Origin: Methanofastidiosum sp.
GTDB taxonomy: Archaea; Methanobacteriota_B; Thermococci; Methanofastidiosales; Methanofastidiosaceae
Length of the DNA: 26,868 nucleotides
NCBI GenBank assembly: GCA_035362715.1
Contig: DAOSDU010000018.1
Location: 1-26,868 of the forward strand
Reading direction: 5' to 3'
Shown here: positions 1 through 8,800 of the stretch, one piece after another
Position numbering within the stretch: the first letter of the stretch is position 1
Layout of the letters: each line of letters begins with the position of its first letter
The notes under the pieces: model-generated
The model's database searches: none
What the model was told of the DNA's origin: nothing
What the model saw: only the letters and a program-made list of their open reading frames with translations
Made by a program: the position numbers and the translations under genes

Positions 1-50
1 TGCGCTCTGGCACAATCTTTTGAATCTAAATGCAGGTTAATATGTCCCAC
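1..50 (-). CDS. possible 5' end of a divergent gene, cut by the window edge
   Basis: On the minus strand a frame is open from a GTG at 50-48 to the window edge, reading roughly VGHINLHLDSKDCARA, which looks like ordinary protein. An AT-rich TATA-like element at 66-77 lies about 25 bp upstream of this GTG, which would fit a leaderless transcript. Only 16 codons are visible and the family cannot be recognised. A faint likeness to small KEOPS Pcc1-type proteins is only a guess. It could equally be chance open frame. Confidence 0.25.
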   Translation of the reverse strand, partial: MGHINLHLDSKDCARA

Positions 51-65
51 AGCCTCTTTTTTCCA

Positions 66-77
66 TATATTTATATA
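66..77. promoter_or_regulatory. TATA-box element between divergent genes
   Basis: The sequence ATATTTATATAT is nearly symmetrical. On the plus strand it would place a transcript start near 100, ahead of the kinase start at 130. On the minus strand it would place a start near 48. The call rests on sequence and spacing only. Confidence 0.4.
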
Positions 78-129
78 TCTGTACTAGTAAAATATTACCG
101 TAGTAAATAGGTTTAAGACTTGATGAAAA

Positions 130-2016
130 ATGCGCAATAATATCCCAATTAACCCCGAAATTCCTAAGGAGATAATGGACAAATGGCAGAGAATAGTAAA
201 TATTATGGCAAAGATTGTTGGGGTTCCAGCTGGACTGATAATGAAGGTTGATCCACCACAAATTGAAGTTTTTATATCTAGTCAAACTGAAAAAAATCCT
301 TACCATAAAGGCGAAAAGGCTAATCTAAATACAGGCCTTTACTGCGAAACTGTTATGCAAAAACGTGAGTCTCTGTTGGTCTCTGATGCTACTAAAGATC
401 CTAATTGGGATCACAATCCAGATATCCCTCTCGGAATGATATACTACCTTGGATTTCCTATTCAGTGGCCTAGTGGCGAAATTTTTGGAACTATTTGTGT
501 TCTTGATTACAAAGATAACCCAAAAGCTATTGCTTACAAGGATTTGATAAAGGAGTTTAAAACAGTCATAGAAACAGACCTCGATCATATCTTGAAAAAA
601 CATGAACTTGAGCAAGAAAAAGAAAGATTAAAAGAAAGCGAAAGAAAATATTCATTGTTATTTAATAGAATGCTTAGTGGGTTCGCCTTACATGAGATTA
701 TCTTGGATAAAGATGAAATACCTTGTGATTTCAGATTTCTTGATATAAATCCCGAGTTTGAGACAATACTAGGGGTAAAAAGAAAAGAAATCATTGGTAA
801 GACTGTATTAGAAGTTTTTCCCAAAACCGAAAAGTATTGGATTGAAACTTATGGCAAGGTGGCCTTAGAAGACATTCCAGTTAGATTTAGCCAATATTCT
901 TCAGAATTTGATAAATATTTCGATGTATCTGCATTTAGTCCTGAAAAAGGAAAGTTTGCCACTTTGTTTATGGATATAACAGAAAAGAAAAAAACAGAAG
1001 ATGCACTTAAGCAAAGTGAAAAAAAATATCGAGAATTAGTAGAAAACGCAAATAGTATTATTTTAAAATACGACAAATATGGGAACATACTCTCAATGAA
1101 TGAGTTTGGATTGAAGTTCTTTGGCTACAAAGAAGAAGAGCTTCTTGGAAAGAATTTTATTGGTTTAATAACTCCTGTGATTGAATCAACAGGGAGACAT
1201 CTCGATGATTTGCTTTTAGAAGTATTCTCTAATGTTAAAAAATATCCTCAGAATATTAATGAGCATATTAAGAAAAATGGAGAACGTGTATGGGTGTTAT
1301 GGACCAATAGGCCAATAAAAGACGAAAATGATAACTTAATTGGATTGTTTTCAGTTGGCACTGATATTACCGACAGGAAAAAAGCTGAAGATGATATCAA
1401 GAGATTAAATGAGACTTTGAGTATTCTAAACAAGATTTTAAGGCACGACATAGCCAATAATTTGACAGTCACATCTATGGCCTTACAACTAATGGAAACA
1501 AAAGATGAAGTTCTGAAGGATAAAGCAGAAAGGTCGATTGCAAAGAGTGTGGATCTCATAGAAAGAATAAGGGGACTAGAGTTCGCTGCTTCTAATGAAA
1601 AAACAACTGGAAATTTTGATGTAAAGAAAGTTATCGAAGGGATAATCAAAACTTACCCTGAAACAATTTTTAATATCAAAGGAAGCGGAACAGTGATAGC
1701 AGATGAAGCTCTTGAGCCGGTATTTGACAACATCATACGAAACGCTATAGTCCACGGAAAAACGGACAGAATAGACATCAGTACCACATGCACCGACGAA
1801 ATATGTGAGGTAAGGATCACCGATTACGGTAAAGGGATCCCTGATGAGATAAAAGGCAGGATATTTGAGGAAGGATTTAGCTATGGCGATTCGAGAAGTA
1901 CAGGCTTAGGACTTTACATCGTCAAAAATATCCTAGAAAAATATGGCGGAGAGATTATAGTAGAGGATAATAAGCCTAGTGGGGCCATCTTTATCTTGAG
2001 ATTAAAGAAAGCATAA
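130..2016 (+). CDS. soluble GAF-PAS-PAS sensor histidine kinase
   Basis: This 628-aa kinase has no membrane segment or signal peptide, so it should sense something in the cytoplasm. Residues about 10-158 are a GAF domain with the motifs CETV, SDATKDPNW and FGTICVLD. PAS domains follow at about 170-285 and 293-410. The dimerisation helix has NKILRHDIANN with the predicted phospho-acceptor His439. The ATPase domain has an N box (Asn534, Asn538), a G1 box DYGKGIP starting at Asp565, and a GLGLY G2 box. All catalytic motifs look intact, so autophosphorylation is expected. The partner is unknown because no response regulator lies in the window. The ATG at 130 is the first start before the GAF domain; no clear SD is seen. 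The broken sensor gene follows after 25 bp, so the two are probably co-transcribed. Confidence 0.9.
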   Translation: MRNNIPINPEIPKEIMDKWQRIVNIMAKIVGVPAGLIMKVDPPQIEVFISSQTEKNPYHKGEKANLNTGLYCETVMQKRESLLVSDATKDPNWDHNPDIPLGMIYYLGFPIQWPSGEIFGTICVLDYKDNPKAIAYKDLIKEFKTVIETDLDHILKKHELEQEKERLKESERKYSLLFNRMLSGFALHEIILDKDEIPCDFRFLDINPEFETILGVKRKEIIGKTVLEVFPKTEKYWIETYGKVALEDIPVRFSQYSSEFDKYFDVSAFSPEKGKFATLFMDITEKKKTEDALKQSEKKYRELVENANSIILKYDKYGNILSMNEFGLKFFGYKEEELLGKNFIGLITPVIESTGRHLDDLLLEVFSNVKKYPQNINEHIKKNGERVWVLWTNRPIKDENDNLIGLFSVGTDITDRKKAEDDIKRLNETLSILNKILRHDIANNLTVTSMALQLMETKDEVLKDKAERSIAKSVDLIERIRGLEFAASNEKTTGNFDVKKVIEGIIKTYPETIFNIKGSGTVIADEALEPVFDNIIRNAIVHGKTDRIDISTTCTDEICEVRITDYGKGIPDEIKGRIFEEGFSYGDSRSTGLGLYIVKNILEKYGGEIIVEDNKPSGAIFILRLKKA

Positions 2017-2029
2017 TTGTCTTACTTAA

Positions 2030-2036
2030 GAGGGGG
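2030..2036 (+). promoter_or_regulatory. Shine-Dalgarno site of the PAS/GAF sensor gene
   Basis: The purine run GAGGGGG lies 5 bp before the ATG at 2042 and supports that start. It also supports translation from a message shared with the upstream kinase. Confidence 0.45.
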
Positions 2037-2041
2037 CTAGA

Positions 2042-2941
2042 ATGGAGAATTGTAATAAAAACGAAATTGATTCGCAAATACTTGATTTATTCTTTGAAAA
2101 ATCTCCATTTGCAATCCAATCCTTAGATGAATCCGGACATATTGTTAATGTCAGTAGTGCATGGCTTGATATTTTAGGATATTCAAAAGAATATGTCATT
2201 GGAAAATCATTTGGCGATTTTCTCTCTGATAATTATAAAGATCATTTTAAAGAATGTTTTCCTAATTTTAAAGAAATGGGCCAAATAAGTGATGTAGAAT
2301 TTGAAATGATTAAAAAAGACGGCTCAAAAGTATTTGTATTATTCAATGGGAAAATTATCCACGATAGTAAAGGCAAGTTCAAGCAAACTCTCTGTTTTAT
2401 GCAGGATATAATCAATCGTAAGGCAATCGAAAAGGAATTAAGTGAAAGTGAAAACAAATATAGGGAAATAATTGAGCATTCACCAGATAGCATAGTTACT
2501 GTTGATTTGAAAGGATTTGTTACTTCATCTAATTCTGCATATGAAAAATTTACCGGTTATTCTAAAGAAGAAACAATTGGTAAACATTTCACTAAGTTAC
2601 CATTTTTGAAGATTAGTGATATGCCTTCTTATATAATAATATTTAGCAATCTTTTAAGAAATAAATCTGCCACAAGTTTTGAATCTTCATGGATAAAAAA
2701 AGATGGAAGTATATGTTTTGGTGAAATTCTAGTTGATTTAATAAAGAAAGAAAATAAAATTGTTGGATTTCAGGCTATAACAAGGGATATAACCGAAAGA
2801 AAAAGAACCGAAGAAAAATTAAACGGAATACATAAACTTTCTAAAGAATTGGCAGTAACAAATGATATAGATACAATCGCTGAAAAAACCGTAGAAGTAA
2901 TGAAAAATACTCTTAATTTGACACTGCATTTTTCATTTTAA
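2042..2941 (+). CDS. PAS/GAF sensor, 5' part of a frameshifted gene
   Basis: As it stands this frame gives 299 aa and stops inside a GAF domain. Residues about 10-125 are one PAS domain (ILGYSKEYVIGKSF) and about 140-255 a second PAS domain (FTGYSKEETIGKHF, ending DITERKRTEEK). From about 260 a GAF domain begins (LSKELAVTNDIDTIAEKTVE), but the reading ends with the non-GAF-like residues TLHFSF and a stop at 2939-2941. The rest of the GAF domain continues in the next frame. This is therefore the front of one gene of about 880 codons spanning 2042-4683, not a free-standing protein. It starts at an ATG with a good SD site, 25 bp after the upstream kinase gene. Confidence 0.85.
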   Translation: MENCNKNEIDSQILDLFFEKSPFAIQSLDESGHIVNVSSAWLDILGYSKEYVIGKSFGDFLSDNYKDHFKECFPNFKEMGQISDVEFEMIKKDGSKVFVLFNGKIIHDSKGKFKQTLCFMQDIINRKAIEKELSESENKYREIIEHSPDSIVTVDLKGFVTSSNSAYEKFTGYSKEETIGKHFTKLPFLKISDMPSYIIIFSNLLRNKSATSFESSWIKKDGSICFGEILVDLIKKENKIVGFQAITRDITERKRTEEKLNGIHKLSKELAVTNDIDTIAEKTVEVMKNTLNLTLHFSF

Positions 2942-2943
2942 GA
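2914..2943 (+). other. frameshift junction (one base missing)
   Basis: The downstream frame is open from 2917 and reads FDTAFFILREGNELKAIVSL, a normal early GAF segment that precedes the TTG at 2980. Adding one base near 2919-2920, so that TTGAC becomes TTGGAC, gives LNLDTAFFILREG with no stop and an uninterrupted GAF domain. A missing T in the five-T run at 2929-2933 would also restore the frame. Both flanking frames are otherwise clean. The change is therefore either very recent or a sequencing or assembly error. There is no slippery heptamer to suggest programmed frameshifting. Confidence 0.85.
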
Positions 2944-2979
2944 GAAGGTAATGAGCTGAAAGCAATTGTCTCACTAGGA

Positions 2980-4683
2980 TTGCCCGAACATGACAAAATA
3001 GTATTTGACATTAATTCAAAAAAAGGAATAGTTCCATTCGTTGCTAGGGAAGGAAAAACTTATCTTACAAATAATACAAAAAAAGATAAGCTATTTATAA
3101 ATTTCTTTGGAAAAAATATCCCTAATTCCGAACTTTGTGTTCCCATTAAAATAGGTGATGAAGTCTTAGGCATATTAAACACTGAAAGTCAAAATCTTGA
3201 CGAATATACCAAAGAAGATGTAGAAATGCTTGAGACATTGGCCTCTGAAGTTGCAGTTGCCGTTGCATATTCTAAATCCTTGAATAGAATTCAAGATGAA
3301 CTAAATAGAAGAAAACAAATTGAGATATTCTTGAGAAGAAGTGAGGAGAAATACAAGGAACTTGTTGAGAATTCAAATAGTATTATATCAAAATTTGATA
3401 AAGATAGTAGGATTATTTCAATGAATGAATATGGATTAAATTTCTTTGGTTATACTGAAGAGGAATTAATCGGAAAAAGTTGGGATGAAACAATTCTGCC
3501 CCGAATAGACTCTGATGGTAGAAACCTTCAAAACTTAGCTTTAGATATTTTTAAAGATCCAGCAAAACACGGTATAAGTATCAACGAAAATATCAAGAAA
3601 AACGGAGAGCGGGTGTGGATTCACTGGACAAATAAGCCAATTCTAGATGAAAAAGGAAATCTAACTGCAATATTGTCTGTCGGTTCAGATTATACAATGT
3701 TTAAAAAATTAGAAGAAGATCTGAAGGGCAGTGAAGAGAAGTTCAGAATATTCTTTGAAAAGGCCAATGATGCAATCCTTATTTTCAATTGCAAAGATGA
3801 AATTATAGATTCAAATGAAACAGCAACTAGGATCTTTGGATATACAAAAGAAGAATTTTTATCATTGAAACTGCCGGATATTCAAGCACCTGAAGTAAGA
3901 GGTATTCCTGGAACTGTAATAAAATCAGAATTTGAACTTTATAAAGATAGAATATTTGAATCAATTGATATTGATAAATATGGAAATAAAATTCCAGTTG
4001 AAGTCAGCACTTCAAAAATTCGCCTTAAAGGAGAAGACCTTGCAGTTGGAGTTATAAGGGATATTAGAGAAAGGAAAGTATTTGAAGAGAAAATAAAAGA
4101 TAGTGAAAACACTTTAAGTGGAATAATTACGGCGGCCCCAATTGGGATTAATCTATTCAAGGACAGAATATGGATTTGGTCAAACAAGGGCATGGAAAAA
4201 ATTACAGGCTATAAAATCAATGAACTTTTGAACAAATCTCCAAGATTTCTTTATGAATCTGAGGAAGAGTACGAGAGAGCTGGAAAAATTCTTTACAAAA
4301 ATCCACGAGAAAAAGACATCGCTGAACTTGAAACAAATTTTGTGACTAAATCAGGAGAAATAAAAGAAGTTTACATTATAAATAGTTCCTTAGATAGCAA
4401 TGACTTTTCCAAAGGATTCATAACTTTAGTTTTAGATATGACTGATAGAAGAAAAGCTGAAAAGCAACTAGAAGAAAATCTGGAATATTTTGCTCATCTT
4501 GTCGACCAAATAAGGAATCCCTTGGCAATACTAAGTGGCTTTACGCAAGTCGAGATACAAAATGAAAAAACTAGGACTAGAATTTTGAGGCAAGTAGAAA
4601 GAATTGAAGAATTGATTAAAAAACTGGATCAAGGTTGGATGGACACCGAAGAAACTAGAAAATTCTTGGAGAAATACAAATGA
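2980..4683 (+). CDS. GAF-PAS-PAS-PAS sensor with degenerate dimerisation tail, 3' part of the frameshifted gene
   Basis: This frame is open from 2917; the first start-like codon is a TTG at 2980, which lies inside the GAF domain and has no SD. It is best read as the continuation of the gene starting at 2042. In this piece, residues 1-105 finish the GAF domain (CVPIKIGDEVLGILN). PAS domains follow at about 122-240, 250-370 and 375-490. The last 70 residues form a helix pair containing FAHLVDQIRNPLAILSGF and then GWMDTEETRKFL. This aligns with a histidine-kinase dimerisation helix, but the usual phospho-His position is Asp (residue 509 of this piece). No ATPase domain follows: the gene ends at 4683. 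It thus cannot phosphorylate itself in the usual way. The same tail ends the protein at 21453-23633. There are no membrane helices. Confidence 0.85.
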   Translation: MPEHDKIVFDINSKKGIVPFVAREGKTYLTNNTKKDKLFINFFGKNIPNSELCVPIKIGDEVLGILNTESQNLDEYTKEDVEMLETLASEVAVAVAYSKSLNRIQDELNRRKQIEIFLRRSEEKYKELVENSNSIISKFDKDSRIISMNEYGLNFFGYTEEELIGKSWDETILPRIDSDGRNLQNLALDIFKDPAKHGISINENIKKNGERVWIHWTNKPILDEKGNLTAILSVGSDYTMFKKLEEDLKGSEEKFRIFFEKANDAILIFNCKDEIIDSNETATRIFGYTKEEFLSLKLPDIQAPEVRGIPGTVIKSEFELYKDRIFESIDIDKYGNKIPVEVSTSKIRLKGEDLAVGVIRDIRERKVFEEKIKDSENTLSGIITAAPIGINLFKDRIWIWSNKGMEKITGYKINELLNKSPRFLYESEEEYERAGKILYKNPREKDIAELETNFVTKSGEIKEVYIINSSLDSNDFSKGFITLVLDMTDRRKAEKQLEENLEYFAHLVDQIRNPLAILSGFTQVEIQNEKTRTRILRQVERIEELIKKLDQGWMDTEETRKFLEKYK

Positions 4684-4754
4684 TACTTTGAGTACAAGAA
4701 ATTGATTTTGCAAAATAAGGCTGTTATTATCAAATTAGCCGATATCAAGGATAC

Positions 4755-4761
4755 TTTTTTT
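4755..4761 (+). terminator. T-run transcription terminator
   Basis: Seven T residues lie 72 bp after the stop of the sensor gene and before the next promoter. Archaeal RNA polymerase stops at such U-runs without needing a hairpin. The call rests on composition and position only. Confidence 0.4.
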
Positions 4762-4788
4762 CAATAAGTAGATTGTTAAGAATAAAAT

Positions 4789-4796
4789 TTATAATC
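4789..4796 (+). promoter_or_regulatory. TATA-box candidate for the small membrane protein gene
   Basis: The sequence AATTTATAATC includes a TATA-like core. It lies about 25-30 bp before the presumed transcript start near 4818 and about 35 bp before the ATG at 4828, leaving a very short leader. Confidence 0.4.
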
Positions 4797-4827
4797 TCAA
4801 TGAATACTATATTCTCAAGTGATTAGA

Positions 4828-5418
4828 ATGGCAGAAGATGATTCAGAAAAAAATAAAGAAAAGGGTCACTCACCAGCTAGGATTGTTATACGTGATTTGA
4901 TATCATTTATAGTGTTTCTTATAATACTCGGATTTCTCAATATTTCTCTTGACTTTTTTGATAGTAACATACTCGCTGAAGTTGTAAGGCTACTTAATAA
5001 CAATATATGGCTAATCTTTGTATTCTCAATTATTTTCACAATAGGTGAAGTTTTTGGGAGTTTTAGATTTCCTGGAAACTTGCCTGCGCCAATATTCAAT
5101 GCGATAGGTAGTATTTTCCTTCTTAACTTTCTCTTCAAAATATTTCGTCTAGTCGGGAATCTTTCAGAGATAAATACTTTTGATAATCTCTCAAAATTAT
5201 TTCCATTTCTCTACCCAATAATATTCTTGCTTGTTCTTTTGGGGGGCTATATATCGATACTTTCTGGCTCCTCCTGGGAATCCCCAAAGAAGAAAGTATC
5301 TACTCAAAGTAAAACAAAAGAAGAGAGGACATGGGATGATGTTGGAGAAGAATTTAAAGAATTGCTCTACGATGCTTTTCACTCGGCCAGGGAATCAATT
5401 AAACAAAATAAAAAATAA
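4828..5418 (+). CDS. small membrane protein of unknown function (four predicted helices)
   Basis: I do not recognise this family. From the ATG at 4828 it has 196 aa; an in-frame GTG at 4819 would add three residues but sits at the presumed transcript start. The first 20 residues are charged. Hydrophobic segments lie at about 22-43, 58-76, 87-108 and 124-146. A charged, probably cytoplasmic tail of about 50 residues follows, rich in Lys, Glu and Ser, with ERTWDDVGEEFKELLYDAFH forming a likely amphipathic helix. No catalytic motif is visible. It has its own promoter and terminator signals, so it is probably not part of the sensor operon. It converges on the Cys-rich gene with no gap: its stop ends at 5418 and the other begins at 5419. 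Confidence 0.7.
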   Translation: MAEDDSEKNKEKGHSPARIVIRDLISFIVFLIILGFLNISLDFFDSNILAEVVRLLNNNIWLIFVFSIIFTIGEVFGSFRFPGNLPAPIFNAIGSIFLLNFLFKIFRLVGNLSEINTFDNLSKLFPFLYPIIFLLVLLGGYISILSGSSWESPKKKVSTQSKTKEERTWDDVGEEFKELLYDAFHSARESIKQNKK

Positions 5419-5748
5419 TTATTTTATTCCAAAGCAAATCCACTGGGGATCAATTTGACTTTGTAGGTATTCTTTTCTATCTTTCATATCAATATCTACG
5501 CCAATCCAGATCCCTTCAAGATTTTTTAAAGGGCAAGAAAAGCAGAAACCAGTTTTTGGGTATTCTATACCTTTTCTATAGTTGCATCTAAAATAAGAAT
5601 AATTGTCAGAAACATTGATTTCTGAAAGAAGAGAACAGTTGATTTCTTTGTAGAATCTTTTTCCGCATTCTGAAGGAATTATCTCCTGCACAGAACTCTT
5701 AAGGTAATAATCAAGTCTTGATTGGAGATATCGTTTTCTTCTACCCAT
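5419..5748 (-). CDS. small cysteine-rich protein of unknown function
   Basis: This 109-aa basic protein begins MGRRKRYLQSRLDYYLK. It has six cysteines at residues 28, 38, 55, 69, 72 and 105, including a CxxC pair at 69-72 (FCFSCPLK). Such a pattern is consistent with binding zinc or an iron-sulfur cluster, but I cannot assign a family. There is no signal peptide or membrane segment. The ATG at 5748-5746 follows an AT-rich stretch around 5766-5780 that could hold its promoter. It lies tail-to-tail with the membrane protein gene, with no untranslated space between the stops. Confidence 0.6.
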   Translation of the reverse strand: MGRRKRYLQSRLDYYLKSSVQEIIPSECGKRFYKEINCSLLSEINVSDNYSYFRCNYRKGIEYPKTGFCFSCPLKNLEGIWIGVDIDMKDRKEYLQSQIDPQWICFGIK

Positions 5749-5867
5749 GAACTGAATAATACTCTATACTATAATATTCTAGAGTAAGGAGGAAAATAAT
5801 TCAATCTTCTATAACATCCAAAAATAATTCCGATTTGGATTTAATTTATAAATTGACTTTATTTTTC

Positions 5868-5873
5868 AAAAAA
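5868..5873 (-). terminator. T-run after the six-PAS kinase gene
   Basis: A run of six A on the plus strand gives six U in the minus-strand transcript, 13 bp after the kinase stop at 5886. The surrounding 5749-5885 gap is AT-rich and holds no other feature I can support. Confidence 0.3.
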
Positions 5874-5885
5874 GGTATTTTATAT

Positions 5886-8800
5886 CTATAATTTACTCTT
5901 ATTTAAAGTTATAATAAAAGTAGCGCCTTTAGGATGTGTATCTTCCAACTTTATACTTCCACCATATCTCTCAATAGTTTTCTTCACGATGTAGAGCCCT
6001 AACCCTGTGCCTCTAGTTTCCCCGTAACTGAACTCTTCATCGAATATTCTATCTTTTATCTCATCAGGAATCCCTTTGCCGTAGTCACTAATTTTCATCC
6101 AGCATAAATCTTCGTCTGAATTTATTTCTATATCTATTCTATCTGTTTTACCATGGGTAATAGAATTATTGATTATATTGTCTATAACAGAAATAAAAGC
6201 TTCATCTGCCATTACATCACATTCCCCACTTATTTTGACATTGACAGAGGGATATGTTTTCTTTATGACGTTCAGAACTTGATCTATGTTAATCTTTTTT
6301 AAAGTATACTTTGTACTCATTGTAGACTCAAGAATTCTTATTTTTTCAATTAGATTGACACTCCTATTAATTGCACTGAATGCCTTATTCTTTATATTCT
6401 CCTCTTTTGTTGCCATCATTTCAATGGCAATACTTACAACTGTTAGATCGTTTGAGATATCATGCCTTAATATCTTGTTTAAGAGTTTTAGATTATCGTT
6501 TAGCTCCTCAATTATCATTTCGTTTTTCTTTCTTTCAGTAATGTCAGTTATCATTACAAACGAGCCTTTGAAATTCCCATGCCCGTCAAACATTGGCGTT
6601 GCAGACACATTGGCGTACAATCCTTCTCCATTCTTTTTTATGTATCGCCTTTCATAGACTTCTGATAATCCTTCCCTTCTTAATTTCATTTTATTTGATA
6701 GTTCAGTCAAATCTTCTTTGAAAATAAAATTCTCAAATCTTTGCCCAAGCATTTCTTCAGGGGAATATCCAAGCATTTCTGCCATTTTAGGATTGACAAA
6801 AGTAGTGACGTGATTCTCATCAATGGCCCAGATACCTTCGTTAGATGTATCAACTATTCTGCGGTATTTCTCTTCGCTTTCTTTAAGTTTCTTCTCGTAT
6901 TTTTTCAAATCAGTAATATCGTCAAAAGTAATTAGCACTTCTTCAAAAGTATTTGTTTTTTCATCAATAATCGGCCGTGTGTTTATTTTTAACCAGCGCA
7001 TCTTATTAGGATCGTCACCATAAATTCCTCTAATTTGGTCTTTCAGGGGCTTACCTGTACGTATTGTAATCATGGAGGGGTGGTCCTCCCCTTTAACAGG
7101 AGTTCCATCTTCTAAAACCATATTCCATATGGGGTCTGTTGAAGTTTTGTCTAACATATCCTTTTTTAATAGTCCAAAACTCTCCAAAGCATTATTATTT
7201 GCATGCACTATTTTACTATTTACCGATTGGACTATCACACCTGCTTGGACAGAATCAAATAATAGCCTAAAGCGTTTTTCACTTTCTTTTATTTGATTTT
7301 CAGCATTTTTTTGAACACTAATGTCTAACGTAGATACATATACTTTCTCATAATTTTTTTCATATCCGGGCACAACGCTCCAAGTAAGCAGAACATCAAT
7401 ATCTTTTCCATCAATTGTGTGATTTTTGTCCTCTTTGTAAAAGTGAGTTTTACCTTCAGCAATACAAATCATAGATTCTTTAAAAACATTAAAAGAGGAA
7501 TCAGAGAAAATATTAGTCAAATTATCCAAATATTCTCTTTTATTAGTGGCACCATAGAGCTTTAAAACGGAGGGATTGAAATTTAAAATCTTGACAAGTG
7601 GAACGCACTTTTTTACAAAATCCATATTATTATCTAAATATTCCTTTATATTTTTGATGCCGGATTTTTTGAGTTTATCTATTTCTTTTTTTATAAGGGA
7701 GTAGTCTTCTTCCCATATTGCAATAGGGGAGTTTTCAAATATACCCCTGTAGTGATGTTCACTCTCCCTCAACTTATCTTCCATGTTTTTCCTTCGAGAT
7801 ACGTCACGGACTATGTTTATGACAACTTCTTCGCCCTTTAAATTAAAAAGACTTTGACTGATTTCAACTGAGATTTTATTTCCGTATTTATCAATGTCAA
7901 GAGCTTCAAAAGTGTTCCACTTATACTTTTCTAATTCTGATTTGATTAGGGTTCCAGGAATGCCCTTCACTTCAGGTGCTTGGAAGTCGCTAACAGACAT
8001 ATTTAGAATCTCTTCTTTAGTGTACCCAAAGATTTTTGAAGCTTTTTTATTGGCATCGATGAATCTATCCTCTTTATTAATAATGAAAATCGCATCTTGG
8101 GCACTATCAAAAATACTTCTAAACTTATCTTCGCTATCTTTTAAGGCTTCTTCTGCCTTTTTTCTTTCTGAAACATCATCATAAATGGCCACTATCTCGC
8201 CAAAAGGCAATTTGTAAACATAGTTCTCAACCCATTCGGATATTCTATCATCTTTGTAAAACTTTGTTGGAAGATATTCAGGTTTACCGGTGGCGTAAAC
8301 TCTCTTCAAGACGTCAAATAACCCGATTTCTTTTACACTTGGAAATACTTCTGAAACACGTTTGCCTTTGATTTCTTTTATTTTTACTTTGCTTTTCTCC
8401 TCTCCTGACTTGTTAATGCCTTTGATAACAAAATCTTTTCCCTGATCTATGGCATCGTAAATAGCTACGCAGGTACTCATGTTATTGTAAAGTTCTCTGT
8501 ATCGAAGTTCACTTTCCTTTATATTCTCGTCATGTTTTTTTCTTTCCGTTATATCTTCTGCAATACCTGCAAGGCGTTCTATTTTTCCTTGATCATTTTT
8601 AATCCAAAATGCTTTATCTAAAATCCATCGGATAGATCCATCTTTTCTGACAATTCTGTATTCTGTAAAGTATTCTTCTTTTCCTTCTTTGAATCTTTCA
8701 AACTCTTTGGAAACTCTTTGTCGGTCTTCTTCATGTATGTTTTTAGTCCAAATACGGGGATCTTCATAAATCTCATTTGGTTTTATTTGCCAGATATCCT

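Noticed and set aside
2980..4683. Independent sensor gene starting at TTG 2980
   Set aside because: The TTG lies in the middle of a GAF domain, has no SD, and in-frame GAF sequence continues upstream to 2917. It is the rear part of the gene starting at 2042.
5231..5458. 75-aa plus-strand open frame overlapping the membrane protein gene
   Set aside because: It is an alternative frame within the membrane protein gene and reads as a Lys/Gly/Arg-rich shadow.
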